This document shows, piece by piece, positions 8,162-16,920 of a stretch of DNA of 64,000 bases. The stretch comes from Arthrobacter citreus (GTDB taxonomy: Bacteria > Bacillota > Bacilli > Bacillales > Bacillaceae_G): assembly GCA_013200995.1 (NCBI GenBank), contig CP053688.1, forward strand, positions 4,836,001 through 4,900,000, in the 5' to 3' direction. The notes under the pieces are model-generated. The model was not told the DNA's origin. It made no database searches and was given only the letters and a program-made list of their open reading frames with translations. The translations under genes and the position numbers were made by a program. Each line of letters begins with the position of its first letter. Position 1 is the first letter of the stretch.

Positions 8162-9850
8162 ATGAATTATGTAAATTTGTATAGTGAACAAATCGAAAAA
8201 GCTTTAAATGGAGCATTAACCATAACTGAAATCAACGCACTGATTGAAAAACCGAATTATGCAGATCAAGGTGATTTGGCATTTCCTTGTTTCCAATTAG
8301 CAAAGGCATTAAGAAAATCTCCTGTAATGATCGCCAATGAAGTTGCACCATTGATTAAACACGAGCTTATTGAAAAGGTTGAAGCGAACGGTCCGTATGT
8401 AAACTGTTTTTTGAATAAAAAACTAGTCAGTAAACAAGTCATTGATTTAGTTCTCAGTCAAGGTAAGGAATATGGCAACCAAATAGATGGAAATGAGAAA
8501 ACAGTTGCGATTGATTGTTCCTCTCCTAATATTGCAAAGCCATTTTCAATGGGGCATTTACGCTCTACAATGATTGGAAATTCAATTGCTAAAATTGCAG
8601 AAAAAAATGGCTATAAAGCAGTAAAAATTAATCACCTTGGGGACTGGGGAACACAGTTTGGAAAATTGATCGTAGCTTATAAACTGTGGGGTAATCAAGA
8701 CGCTGTAAAAGAAAATCCAATTAAAGAGCTTTTAAAATTATATATTAAATTTCATGAAGAAGTTGAAAAAGAGCCTCAACTTGAAGAAGATGCTAGAAGC
8801 TGGTTTAAGCAATTAGAGGAGAAAAACGAAGAAGCATTACATTTATGGAAATGGTTCCGTGAAGAATCACTTAAAGAATTTATGTTAGTATACGATTTAT
8901 TAGGTGTTAATTTTGATAACTTTAACGGAGAAGCATTCTACAATGATAAAATGGACCGAATAATTGATCTTCTAGAACAGAAAAATCTATTGGTCGAATC
9001 AGAAGGTGCCGATGTTGTTGAATTAACTGAAAAAGATTTACCACCATGCTTAATTAGAAAATCTGACGGAGCAACTTTATATGCTACTCGGGACTTAGCT
9101 GCAGCACTTTATCGTAAAGAAACTTACGATTTCGATAAGGCTGTCTATGTAGTTGGTGGAGAACAAGCGCTACATTTTGAGCAAGTATTTACAGTTTTGA
9201 ACAAAATGGGGTACGAATGGTCTAAAGACATGGTTCACGTACCATTTGGTTTAATCCTACAAAATGGTAAAAAAATGTCTACACGAAAAGGGAAAATTGT
9301 TCTTTTAGAAGAGGTAATTGAGGAAGCAATCAGTTTAGCAAGTCAAAATATTGCAGATAAAAATCCTACATTAAAAAATAAAGAAGAAGTTGCAAGAATG
9401 GTGGGTGTTGGCGCAATCATTTTCCAAGATTTAAAAAATGATCGTATGAACAATATCGAATTCTCACTTGAACAGATGTTAAAATTTGAAGGGGAAACCG
9501 GCCCTTACGTTCAGTATTCAATTGCTAGAACAAATTCAATTTTAGAAAAAGCAACATCGTATGATGTAAATAAACAAGAGGGACTTGACGATTCTTATAG
9601 TTGGGATATCATCAAGCAAATCCTTGAATTTCCAAATAAAGTTTCACGTAGCTTTGAACAATTTGAACCGTCAGTAATCGCAAAATATACAATTGACTTA
9701 GCTCAAAGCTTTAATAAATATTATGGAAATACACATATTCTTACTAATGATGATCAACTTGAAAGTAGATTGGCATTAATTAAAGTTGTTTCCGTTATAT
9801 TAGAAGAAGGATTAAGATTATTAGGCATTCGTGCTCCAAAAGAAATGTAA
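8162..9850 (+). CDS. argS: Arginyl-tRNA synthetase
   Basis: A class I aminoacyl-tRNA synthetase of 562 residues, charging tRNA-Arg in the cytoplasm. The N-terminal Arg-tRNA synthetase domain is followed by the catalytic Rossmann core. The HIGH-type signature is FSMGHLRS (about residue 129) after SSPNIAKP, and the KMSK-type loop is KKMSTRKG (about 373). A C-terminal DALR anticodon-binding helix bundle follows (FEGETGPYVQYSIAR onward). The start ATG 8162 has GAGAGG upstream. The gene has its own T-box leader and terminator, so it is monocistronic and controlled by arginine tRNA charging. Confidence 0.97.
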   Translation: MNYVNLYSEQIEKALNGALTITEINALIEKPNYADQGDLAFPCFQLAKALRKSPVMIANEVAPLIKHELIEKVEANGPYVNCFLNKKLVSKQVIDLVLSQGKEYGNQIDGNEKTVAIDCSSPNIAKPFSMGHLRSTMIGNSIAKIAEKNGYKAVKINHLGDWGTQFGKLIVAYKLWGNQDAVKENPIKELLKLYIKFHEEVEKEPQLEEDARSWFKQLEEKNEEALHLWKWFREESLKEFMLVYDLLGVNFDNFNGEAFYNDKMDRIIDLLEQKNLLVESEGADVVELTEKDLPPCLIRKSDGATLYATRDLAAALYRKETYDFDKAVYVVGGEQALHFEQVFTVLNKMGYEWSKDMVHVPFGLILQNGKKMSTRKGKIVLLEEVIEEAISLASQNIADKNPTLKNKEEVARMVGVGAIIFQDLKNDRMNNIEFSLEQMLKFEGETGPYVQYSIARTNSILEKATSYDVNKQEGLDDSYSWDIIKQILEFPNKVSRSFEQFEPSVIAKYTIDLAQSFNKYYGNTHILTNDDQLESRLALIKVVSVILEEGLRLLGIRAPKEM

Positions 9851-9853
9851 TAA

Positions 9854-9899
9854 AAACAGGTATTGGAGAAATTATCCTTCAATACCTGTTTTCTTTTTT
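9854..9899 (+). terminator. argS terminator
   Basis: AAACAGGTATT (9854-9864) pairs with AATACCTGTTT (9881-9891), followed by a T-rich run. Confidence 0.85.
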
Positions 9900-10032
9900 G
9901 ATCGGAACTTAAACACAGTCCTTCCAAACTTTACTACATATAAATACTTATGGAATTATGTAGTAATTATTTAACAAACTCACGATCATAAAAAACAAAG
10001 TCTAAGAAAATAGTTAAAAAACGAAAAGATTA

Positions 10033-10062
10033 TTGAAAATGATTATCATTTACATTTATAAT
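10033..10062 (+). promoter_or_regulatory. Promoter with overlapping Fur box
   Basis: TTGAAA (10033-10038), an 18-bp spacer and TATAAT (10057-10062) form a good sigma-A promoter. The spacer and minus-35 carry GAAAATGATTATCATTTAC (10035-10053). This matches the classical 19-bp Fur box at 15 positions by eye. Iron-dependent repression of the downstream nitroreductase gene is the natural inference. Confidence 0.78.
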
Positions 10063-10103
10063 AAATATAAATATTATTTAGAAACTAAGGAGAATAACGT
10101 TCA

Positions 10104-10697
10104 ATGTCGATATTAGATTTTATTAAAAATAGAAGAACAATTAGAGATACAAAAAAAGATCCAATTAATACGGAAGTTTTGATGGAGTTACTTGAAGCAG
10201 CATCTTATGCTCCTTTCCATAGTAAAGAAGAGCCTTGGCAATTCATTATGATTTCAGAGCAAAAAGAAAGAGAATATTATGCTTCGAAAATTGTAGATAG
10301 TTATGAAAGAATGGAATTAACTGAAACATACACAGTTGAGAAAATTAAAAAATCGACTGAATTTTTCAAGTCATATATTATAGATACACCAATGCATTTA
10401 ATCATAACGACAGATCATTCAGACAATGAAAAGAGAAATTTAGAAGCAATCGGAGCAACTTGTGCGTTTGTTCAAAATTTACAATTAGCGGCTTGGGAAA
10501 AGAATATTGGAATGGTATGGCGAACTAATCCTTATATTTTTGATAAGCAATTTTATAAAGAGATGGAGATTCCAGAAAACCGAAAAATATTAGGTGCTCT
10601 TCATATCGGTTATATAAATACAATGCCAAAAGGAACAAAGAAAAGAAAACATCCTAGTGAGTGGACTACTCAGCTTAGTCAAAAAATTTCACTTTAG
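10104..10697 (+). CDS. Nitroreductase family FMN oxidoreductase, Fur-controlled
   Basis: A 197-residue protein of the nitroreductase fold, FMN-dependent and using NAD(P)H. The phosphate-binding start FIKNRRTIRD, the SYAPFHSKEEPWQFI segment, and the C-terminal LGALHIGY with MPKGTKKRKH are typical family features. The start is ATG 10104, with AAGGAG upstream. The gene is single, with its own promoter and a shared terminator. The Fur box suggests a role under iron limitation, for example reducing ferric chelates or flavins, as described for some nitroreductase-like proteins. The substrate remains inferred. Confidence 0.85.
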   Translation: MSILDFIKNRRTIRDTKKDPINTEVLMELLEAASYAPFHSKEEPWQFIMISEQKEREYYASKIVDSYERMELTETYTVEKIKKSTEFFKSYIIDTPMHLIITTDHSDNEKRNLEAIGATCAFVQNLQLAAWEKNIGMVWRTNPYIFDKQFYKEMEIPENRKILGALHIGYINTMPKGTKKRKHPSEWTTQLSQKISL

Positions 10698-10717
10698 AAT
10701 ATAGATTCGAAATAAAA

Positions 10718-10754
10718 AAAGAGTCCGAAAATTATTTCGGACTCTTTCTTTATC
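10718..10754. terminator. Bidirectional terminator
   Basis: AAAGAGTCCGAAA pairs perfectly with TTTCGGACTCTTT (10735-10747). It separates the convergent nitroreductase and ABC-F genes and has A/T tracts on both sides. Confidence 0.88.
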
Positions 10755-10758
10755 TAGA

Positions 10759-12315
10759 TTAAAATACTTTAGTAGTCCAATTTTCACCATTCCATACATC
10801 CGTAACTAAACCTTCATAGAATTCAGGCTCGTGACAGATTACTAAAATGCTTCCTTTGTACTCTTTTAATGCACGTTTTAGTTCTTCTTTTGCGTCTACA
10901 TCTAAATGGTTTGTAGGCTCATCGAGTACAAGTAAGTTTGTTTCTTGATTAATTAGCTTACATAAACGAACCTTTGCTTTTTCCCCACCACTTAATACAG
11001 CAACTTTACTTTCAATATGTTTAGTTGTTAATCCACATTTTGCAAGTGCAGAACGTACTTCATATTGTGTCATAGAAGGGAATTCGTCCCAAACTTCATC
11101 AATACAAGATTTATTATGATCACCTTTAACTTCTTGTTCAAAATATCCAATGTGAAGGAATTCGCCTCGTTCAACTTCACCGGAAATTGGTTTAATATCA
11201 CCTAATAAACTACGCATTAAGGTCGTTTTACCAATACCATTTGCTCCAACTAAAGCAATTTTTTGACCACGTTCCATACGTAGATTTAAAGGTTGAGATA
11301 GAGGCTCGTCATAACCAATCACTAAATCTTTTGCTTCAAATATTAATTTACCTGAAGTACGGGCCGGTTTAAACTGGAATTCAGGTTTTGGCTTTTCACG
11401 TGCAAGCTCAATTACGTCCATTTTATCAAGTTTCTTTTGGCGAGACATTGCCATATTACGAGTAGAAACACGAGCTTTATTACGAGCAACGAAATCCTTC
11501 AGTTCAGAGATTTCTTGTTGTTGACGTTTATATGCTGATTCTAATTGTGATTTTTTCATCTCATGAATTGCTCTGAAATTATCATAATCACCAACATAGC
11601 GGTTTAATTCTTGATTTTCCATATGATAAATTAAGTTTATAACGCTATTTAAAAATGGAATATCATGTGAAATCAAAATAAATGCATTTTCATACTCTTG
11701 TAAATAACGTTTTAACCACTCAATATGTTGCTCATCTAAATAGTTAGTAGGCTCATCTAGTAATAGGATGTCTGGTTTTTCTAAAAGAAGTTTTGATAGA
11801 AGAACCTTTGAACGTTGACCACCAGATAATTCAGTTACATCACGATCAAGTCCGATATCTTCTAATCCTAAACCACGACCAATTTCTTCAACTTTAGCAT
11901 CAATAATATAGAAATCATTATTTGTTAAAGTATCTTGAAGTACTCCTACATCTTCAAGCATTTTCTCCATTTCTTCTGGAGTTGCGTCTCCCATTTTCAT
12001 ATATAACTCATTAATTTCATTTTCCATATCAAACATATATTGGAACGCACTTTTTAATACGTCGCGAATTGTCATTCCTGGTTGTAAAACAGCATGTTGG
12101 TCTAAATAACCTACACGTACTTTTTTAGACCACTCAACCTTACCTTCATCTGGCTGTAATTTTCCAGTAACGATATTCATGAAAGTTGATTTACCTTCAC
12201 CATTCGCACCGATCAGCCCGATATGTTCTCCTTTTAATAAACGGAATGATACATCGTTAAAAATCGCACGATCACCGAAACCATGACTTAAGTTTTTTAC
12301 AGTTAAAATACTCAT
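10759..12315 (-). CDS. yfmM: ABC-F type ribosome-associated ATPase
   Basis: A 518-residue protein with two ABC ATPase domains and no membrane segments, the ABC-F architecture acting on ribosomes. Domain 1 has Walker A GANGEGKST, signature LSGGQ and Walker B LLLDEPTNYLD. A charged linker (about residues 240-310, KARVSTRNMAMSRQKKLDKM) follows. Domain 2 has GANGIGKTT, LSGGEKAKV and LVLDEPTNHLD. Length and sequence closely match B. subtilis YfmM. One oddity is the second switch region, which reads ICHEP where most relatives have ISHEP. The start ATG 12315 has AAAGGTG upstream. A translation-factor or antibiotic-protection role is inferred from the family. Confidence 0.93.
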   Translation of the reverse strand: MSILTVKNLSHGFGDRAIFNDVSFRLLKGEHIGLIGANGEGKSTFMNIVTGKLQPDEGKVEWSKKVRVGYLDQHAVLQPGMTIRDVLKSAFQYMFDMENEINELYMKMGDATPEEMEKMLEDVGVLQDTLTNNDFYIIDAKVEEIGRGLGLEDIGLDRDVTELSGGQRSKVLLSKLLLEKPDILLLDEPTNYLDEQHIEWLKRYLQEYENAFILISHDIPFLNSVINLIYHMENQELNRYVGDYDNFRAIHEMKKSQLESAYKRQQQEISELKDFVARNKARVSTRNMAMSRQKKLDKMDVIELAREKPKPEFQFKPARTSGKLIFEAKDLVIGYDEPLSQPLNLRMERGQKIALVGANGIGKTTLMRSLLGDIKPISGEVERGEFLHIGYFEQEVKGDHNKSCIDEVWDEFPSMTQYEVRSALAKCGLTTKHIESKVAVLSGGEKAKVRLCKLINQETNLLVLDEPTNHLDVDAKEELKRALKEYKGSILVICHEPEFYEGLVTDVWNGENWTTKVF

Positions 12316-12523
12316 TGATCGACACCTTTTCTATATTTTCATTTTTATATAATTATGTTCTTTTTAGAACGGAATTTAAACAGTCACCATCTAATTATAG
12401 TCTGCAACAGGTGGAGTGTTCAATGATAAAATTAAAATATCAAAAAAGGGAAAAAACGGAAAAACAGGGAATACAGTGATAGTAAGAATTTTAGGAGTAT
12501 GAGATTAAGGAGGATAATTTTGA

Positions 12524-13150
12524 TTGAAAAAAATATTTTTAATACTAGCCATATGTGTTTTTTTGGTTAGTTGTAATCGGGAAGTAATAAGTAACCATTT
12601 AACTGCAAGTGGAAATAATGTTGTTGAATCGTATAAGATGACTAATTATGAGAAAAACGTAGTCAAGAGAATAGGGGAAAATCCTGATCAAATAGCACTA
12701 TATAAATTGAAATTTGGAAATGTTAATCAGTTAAAAGAGATTAAAATGAAAGTGAAAGTGTATGAAGATGGAAAACTAACTAAGACAATTTTAGATTCAG
12801 GCATGTATATCTCTAAAAATGATAAAGGGAAATCATTTTATCTTTCATTTAAACGAAAACTTCAATCAGAAACAGAACGAAATTATGAATGGAATACTAC
12901 TATTTCAACAGGCGCTAAAAATAGTAGTACGGTTCAAACGGTGTACAAGCAGCCTCATGAGACAAATATTTCTACAATTGGAACCATATTTAAGAAGCAA
13001 GAAATCAAAAAGGATAAGGAAATGATTCTTGGAGCATTTGTAGATGCAGTTGACAAGATGGAAACTGTCGAAGTTTTTCCTGACATTAAAGATAATGAAA
13101 GACTATTTGAAAATAAATATGTATACTTATTATGTCTAGAAGTGAAATAG
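12524..13150 (+). CDS. Putative lipoprotein of unknown function
   Basis: A 208-residue protein starting at TTG 12524, with AAGGAGG ten nt upstream. The N-terminus MKKIFLILAICVFLVSC is a lipoprotein signal peptide with lipobox LVSC, so the mature protein would be anchored to the outer face of the membrane. The rest is hydrophilic with beta-rich segments (IKMKVKVYEDGKLTKTIL, SFYLSFKRKL) and no family I recognise. It lies about 90 bp before yvbH. No terminator is seen between them, so co-transcription is possible. Confidence 0.75.
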   Translation: MKKIFLILAICVFLVSCNREVISNHLTASGNNVVESYKMTNYEKNVVKRIGENPDQIALYKLKFGNVNQLKEIKMKVKVYEDGKLTKTILDSGMYISKNDKGKSFYLSFKRKLQSETERNYEWNTTISTGAKNSSTVQTVYKQPHETNISTIGTIFKKQEIKKDKEMILGAFVDAVDKMETVEVFPDIKDNERLFENKYVYLLCLEVK

Positions 13151-13242
13151 ATAAATGGGTGATAAAATGGAGAAGGAAACAGCTATTCATTTCCTTTAGT
13201 ATTGATATTCCATGCATAGACTAAAAAGAGGAGGAGTAATAT

Positions 13243-13857
13243 ATGTTTGGTAAAGTTGCTGCAGATATGCTTGGTTTAAGTGATGTTGGTAGTGTTATTG
13301 AACCTAAGAATTATGACAAAGTTGATTCTGACGATTATGTAATGCATGAAGATAATGAAAAAATTTATTTTTTAATAAAATCTAAATCAGATGAGTACTG
13401 CTTTACAAATAAGGCTTTAATTCATTTAGATGGTACGAGTGCAATTAGCAAGAAGCGTACGCTGCACCGTTATAATTATCACACACATAAAATTTCACAC
13501 GTAGTGCTTGAAACTGCTGGTACAATTGATTTAGATGTTGAAATTAAGTTTCATATCGGTGGTAAAGAGTTCTCAATTGATGTTCATAAAAAACATATTG
13601 AAGCCCTAAAGGATTTATATAAAGCCTTACTTACAATCGCCGAGATTAGCCATGAAAATGAAAAAGCACTTGGATATGCTAAGGAAAGTATTGAAATTGC
13701 TTCTACAACATTAGGTCGTGTTACTACAGCTGAGAATAGTTTAGTAAATAGTTTCAAAGAAATTAACGAAGCTGCTTTTGAGTGGTTAATGAATTCTAGA
13801 GAGCAATATAAAGTTAAAGATTTCGGATACGTATTTGAGAAGTATATTAATAACTAA
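13243..13857 (+). CDS. yvbH: YvbH-like protein, bacterial PH domain
   Basis: A 204-residue cytoplasmic protein. Residues about 1-130 form a bacterial pleckstrin-homology domain (DDYVMHEDNEKIYFLIKSKS, LIHLDGTSAISKKRTLHRY, DLDVEIKFHIGG). The C-terminal helical part matches the YvbH-like oligomerisation region known to follow this domain. Related Bacillus proteins form oligomeric rings; their role is not established. The start ATG 13243 has GAGGAGG upstream, and a terminator follows directly. Confidence 0.85.
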   Translation: MFGKVAADMLGLSDVGSVIEPKNYDKVDSDDYVMHEDNEKIYFLIKSKSDEYCFTNKALIHLDGTSAISKKRTLHRYNYHTHKISHVVLETAGTIDLDVEIKFHIGGKEFSIDVHKKHIEALKDLYKALLTIAEISHENEKALGYAKESIEIASTTLGRVTTAENSLVNSFKEINEAAFEWLMNSREQYKVKDFGYVFEKYINN

Positions 13858-13868
13858 ATTAGTAAATA

Positions 13869-13909
13869 GAGGTCTCGTAAGTCATTGTACTTATGGGACT
13901 TCTTTTTTT
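13869..13909 (+). terminator. yvbH terminator
   Basis: GAGGTCTCGTAAGT (13869-13882) pairs with ACTTATGGGACTTC (13889-13902) through 14 pairs including three G-T, followed by seven T. Confidence 0.85.
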
Positions 13910-13938
13910 GTGGGGTGATTTCCGTTTGAGTAGAGATA

Positions 13939-14043
13939 TACGAACAAAATTTGAACAATGTTCATAAACCTGTGAACTTTGTTCTTAAAGTAGTGTTTTT
14001 TGTGCATAAATTGCTTAAATTTGTTCATAAAACACTGTGACCT
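13939..14043. repeat. Intergenic array, 21-bp period (GTTCATAAA type)
   Basis: The motif GTTCATAAA or a one-base variant begins at 13960, 13981 (GTTCTTAAA), 14002 (GTGCATAAA) and 14023, exactly 21 bp apart. A degenerate unit may start at 13939. The sequence between motifs differs between units. The array fills the gap between two convergent transcription units and is of the same class as those at 23211 and 37064. Confidence 0.65.
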
Positions 14044-14082
14044 TTAATGGACCAATCTTTTTAAAGGAGTACGAGTACAAAA

Positions 14083-14125
14083 AACAAAGAAAACTCGCAA
14101 GGAAGAGAATACCTTGTGAGTTTTC
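14083..14125 (-). terminator. Terminator of the minus-strand membrane protein gene
   Basis: GAAAACTCGCAAGG (14089-14102) pairs with CCTTGTGAGTTTTC (14112-14125). On the minus strand a T-rich tract follows the stem. Confidence 0.8.
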
Positions 14126-14133
14126 TTATTTAA

Positions 14134-14589
14134 TTAACTAAATACCTCTGTTTTTTGGCGATTTAAAATAGTCGCGTCTGGGCAATGCTTTTTTATTTCA
14201 CGTAGAAAAATCTCTTCATCTTTTGGTAGTGAAAGCAATGCAAATTCGTATCTTTTGTATTCGATTTTTAATCGTTTAAAAGTCCAGGCTGGTGATGAAA
14301 CGGGATTATTTGAAAAGCAAACGGTCCTAATTTCGCTATATGGGATGTTAATTTTAATAAAACCAAATTTTGATTTGAATTCGGTTTCTGTTAATTCGTG
14401 GTACGTGTGAAATAATGCCCAAGCTAGAACAATCAATATTGGCAATAAAAAGACAAAGACAACTAGACTTATGATGATTCCAGCGCTATCGCCTTCAAGT
14501 ATGCTAATAATTGGAACTGAAATAATAATTGGGATTAAGCTCAGAATTAAAACGACTAGTAGTGGATTTTTCTTCACTTTAAATTTCAT
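14134..14589 (-). CDS. Small membrane protein with PH-like C-terminus
   Basis: A 151-residue protein with two predicted membrane helices (LLVVLILSLIPIIISVPI and IIISLVVFVFLLPILIVLAW) in the first 65 residues. A cytoplasmic domain follows, with the pattern FHTYHELTETEFKSKFGFIK, IPYSEIRTVCFS, FALLSLPKDEEIFL. The second half resembles the short PH-like domains attached to membrane anchors in many Firmicutes (bPH_2 type), but I cannot assign it firmly. It starts 14 bp downstream of the DinB-like gene on the same strand and is probably co-transcribed with it. Confidence 0.72.
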   Translation of the reverse strand: MKFKVKKNPLLVVLILSLIPIIISVPIISILEGDSAGIIISLVVFVFLLPILIVLAWALFHTYHELTETEFKSKFGFIKINIPYSEIRTVCFSNNPVSSPAWTFKRLKIEYKRYEFALLSLPKDEEIFLREIKKHCPDATILNRQKTEVFS

Positions 14590-14603
14590 GACAATATCTT
14601 TTC

Positions 14604-15044
14604 CTATCCTAAAATTTGATTTAGATGATGCTTCATATGATCAATATAATCTGTAAATATCCAACTTAGAGTAACTGTTTCGTCATTTTGAGTTTTATAT
14701 TGTAGTTTCCATTGATCTTCTGAAATAGTTGAGAGTACATTTATGAAACGGTTATTTAGCGCAGTCCATAAAGTAAGAATTTCTTCAATTGTATAGCCAT
14801 TTTGATAATCATTTAGTTCTACCCATGAATTTTGTTTATAAAGTTCTAGAGTGAGTTCATCGTTTGAGGATAATCTGTCTATAAATCTTTTATGGTTCAT
14901 TGTCGCTGAGTCACAAAGATGGCCAAGGATTTCTTTTTTCGACCATTTTGTAGGGCTCGTTTTAAAATTTGTATTCGATAAAGATATGATGATTTTTGGG
15001 ACGGTTTGGATTAGACTACTAAATTCGTTTAATAAATTATTCAT
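14604..15044 (-). CDS. DinB/YfiT-like four-helix protein
   Basis: A 146-residue protein of the DinB_2 superfamily, four-helix bundles that bind a metal through conserved histidines. The first is in LGHLCDSA (about residue 42); a pair lies near the C-terminus in DYIDHMKHHLNQIL. WSKKEILGHL and the WSWIF-like segment LSWIFTDY are typical. Family members include bacillithiol- and mycothiol-dependent S-transferases and DNA-damage-induced proteins, but the exact role is unknown. The ribosome binding site AGGAGG is clear upstream of ATG 15044. Confidence 0.82.
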   Translation of the reverse strand: MNNLLNEFSSLIQTVPKIIISLSNTNFKTSPTKWSKKEILGHLCDSATMNHKRFIDRLSSNDELTLELYKQNSWVELNDYQNGYTIEEILTLWTALNNRFINVLSTISEDQWKLQYKTQNDETVTLSWIFTDYIDHMKHHLNQILG

Positions 15045-15164
15045 CTAAAAACTCCTCCTTCGTTTCTACTATGTTATGAATATGAACAAACATTTTTCTT
15101 TATGTGTCTTTAGACAAGCCTTTGGTGAATAGGTTATTAGTAGGACAATCTTGGAGGTGGCTTG

Positions 15165-15437
15165 ATGTTAGTCTTTTTACTTTATGTTGGATTGTTAGTT
15201 GGAGTGTTAGCAGTTTATAAAGATGCCATTAAGCGGGATGTTAATAATCTTGGTTTTCAAATGATCGGTTATTATGTACTAGCTTCTCTGCCTTTTCGAT
15301 TATTTTGGTTGCCGGTACCTTTTGGTTTTTTAATTTGTTTATTTCTATTATCTAAACCAATGCTTCGATATAAAAAACAAAAACAAGTTGCTAGCCTATT
15401 AGGTTTCCTTGTATTTATAGTAGATGCTTTATTCTAA
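15165..15437 (+). CDS. Small hydrophobic membrane protein
   Basis: A 90-residue protein with three hydrophobic stretches (LVFLLYVGLLVGVLAV, GFQMIGYYVLASLPFRLFWL, PFGFLICLFLLSK and a C-terminal ASLLGFLVFIVDALF) separated by basic loops. The family is not recognised. I prefer ATG 15165 because GGAGG lies 7 nt before it. Its stop codon lies inside the left arm of its own terminator hairpin. Confidence 0.65.
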   Translation: MLVFLLYVGLLVGVLAVYKDAIKRDVNNLGFQMIGYYVLASLPFRLFWLPVPFGFLICLFLLSKPMLRYKKQKQVASLLGFLVFIVDALF

Positions 15438-15469
15438 ATGAATTTTTCATTTAGAATAAAGCTTTTTTT
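15426..15469 (+). terminator. Terminator overlapping the end of the small membrane gene
   Basis: A perfect 17-bp stem (GCTTTATTCTAAATGAA with TTCATTTAGAATAAAGC) spans 15426-15462 and is followed by seven T. Confidence 0.9.
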
Positions 15470-15510
15470 ACACATTAAGAAAGTATAAATTGGCTACGGT
15501 GAAGATCAGT

Positions 15511-15550
15511 CGACGTAGATGCCAATTTTAGGTATAAGTATAAGTGCAAC
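15511..15550. repeat. Dispersed repeat copy 1 (CGRCGTAG...TAAGTATAAGTG)
   Basis: Forty bases here match 28705-28744 at 33 positions when aligned by eye. The best core is CAATTTTAGGT followed by TAAGTATAAGTG. TTGGC...TACG at 15489-15498 and CGTAG...TGCCAA at 15513-15525 can form an imperfect hairpin around it. The copy lies in a convergent gap. Confidence 0.6.
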
Positions 15551-15574
15551 TACCCCTCTGTCTTCGCCTAAAGG

Positions 15575-15602
15575 CTCGCCAATCGGCGAGTTTTCTTTAT
15601 TT
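15575..15602 (+). terminator. Short G+C hairpin with T tract
   Basis: CTCGCC (15575-15580) pairs with GGCGAG (15585-15590), then TTTTCTTTATTT. It is oriented for plus-strand transcripts and is a second barrier before rnhC. Confidence 0.65.
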
Positions 15603-16533
15603 ATTTCTTTGCAATCTTTAATGCTTTTTCTGTATTAGCAAAGTGTAATTTTGTTAGACTTCTTAAAGCTTCAAAACCTTTTAATTTTATTAGTTTTGCA
15701 GCGGCTTGGTCAACTTTTGCTCCGGCTCCCTTTGGTAAGGTCATGCCAGCCTTTTCACTTAATTTGTCCATTTGTTGAAGAAATGCATAGCGAGCTAGAA
15801 TTGAAGAAACTGCAACCGAAAGATGTAGACCTTCAGCTTTTGTTGCAAATTGTACTTTATCACGAATCACTTCTTTTGTGCCTTTTAAATATCCGTAATA
15901 CAGATTTGGAGGAGTGAATTGGTCAATTAAAATTGCGTCATACGTTTTTCCTTCTAATTTTGAAATGGTATTTCGAATTGCTTGATTGTGTAATAAGGCC
16001 TTTAATTTGTTCATATTATAGCCTTTTTCTTGCATATCGTTGTACTTTTCATTGTGTAGTACTAACAGACTGTAAGTTACGACATGCATAATCTTTTTTG
16101 CGATGCTACTTATGGCATCGTCAGTTAATTCTTTGGAATCTTTAACCCCTAATTCTTTCAGTAATTCGAATTGACTCGGATCTACAAAGGAAGCAACTAC
16201 TGCCATTGGTCCAAAATAATCCCCAGTACCAACTTCATCACTCCCAATAACTGCGAGACTTGAAAAGTTTTTTGGTAAAGTTGAATTCGAATTTGTAGGA
16301 TTTACCTTTTTAGGAGTTTGGCTAGCCGATTTCCCTTGCCATTTACTTACCTCAGCATCACAATTTGAGCCTTGGAACATTACTTTGCCTGATTTATAAG
16401 CTGTGATTGTACAACCCGTTGGCTTGGCCATAAAAATTCCACCTTGTGGCACTTTTGATTGAAGACTATTTTGGTAATGTGATTTCATTTTTAAGAGTGT
16501 ATCTTCGGAAACTGTTAATACAGTGTTTGACAT
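15601..16533 (-). CDS. rnhC: Ribonuclease HIII
   Basis: A 310-residue RNase HIII, which cuts the RNA strand of RNA-DNA hybrids. The N-terminal 80 residues form the TBP-like substrate-binding domain. The catalytic RNase H2-type domain begins at VIGSDEVGTGDYFGP, where the first acidic residues lie. Further acidic sites are in LLKELGVKDSKELTDD and ILIDQFTPPN. A C-terminal AVSSILARYAFLQ follows. The start ATG 16533 has AAAGGAGA upstream. It diverges from zapA, as in other Bacillaceae. Confidence 0.96.
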   Translation of the reverse strand: MSNTVLTVSEDTLLKMKSHYQNSLQSKVPQGGIFMAKPTGCTITAYKSGKVMFQGSNCDAEVSKWQGKSASQTPKKVNPTNSNSTLPKNFSSLAVIGSDEVGTGDYFGPMAVVASFVDPSQFELLKELGVKDSKELTDDAISSIAKKIMHVVTYSLLVLHNEKYNDMQEKGYNMNKLKALLHNQAIRNTISKLEGKTYDAILIDQFTPPNLYYGYLKGTKEVIRDKVQFATKAEGLHLSVAVSSILARYAFLQQMDKLSEKAGMTLPKGAGAKVDQAAAKLIKLKGFEALRSLTKLHFANTEKALKIAKK

Positions 16534-16635
16534 AAATTTCTCCTTTGTTACAGATAATTTCCAATACTTTTGATTGTACTGAATTTCATGTTATAGTTAA
16601 GGTTAGAATGTTTATAGCTGATTGGAGGTATGAAG

Positions 16636-16920
16636 TTGTCCAATTCTTCATCAAAACAAAAACTAAATGTGACTATCTATGGGCAACATTATGCAATTAC
16701 TGGTAACGAGTCCACAGATCATATTCGTCATGTTGCCTCAATTGTAGATGATAAAATGAAAGAAATAAATCAAAAAAATCCATTTTTGGATACAAATAAA
16801 TTAGCCGTTTTGACAGCAATCAATATTGTGAGTGATTATGTAAAATTAAAAGAAAGAGCTAAAATGCTCGAAAAATTAGTAGAAAAACAATTGAAAAGTG
16901 AGCAGAATGACAATGATTGA
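16636..16920 (+). CDS. zapA: Cell division protein ZapA
   Basis: A 94-residue activator of Z-ring assembly that bundles FtsZ at midcell. [16 protein letters not shown] is the family's N-terminal beta-hairpin region, and a long coiled-coil helix ([19 protein letters not shown]) forms the C-terminus. GGAGG at 16624-16628 is only one nt from ATG 16630 but seven from TTG 16636, so TTG is the more likely start; the resulting N-terminus [11 protein letters not shown] also fits the family. The gene overlaps cvpA. Confidence 0.93.
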   Translation: MSNSSSKQKLNVTIYGQHYAITGNESTDHIRHVASIVDDKMKEINQKNPFLDTNKLAVLTAINIVSDYVKLKERAKMLEKLVEKQLKSEQNDND

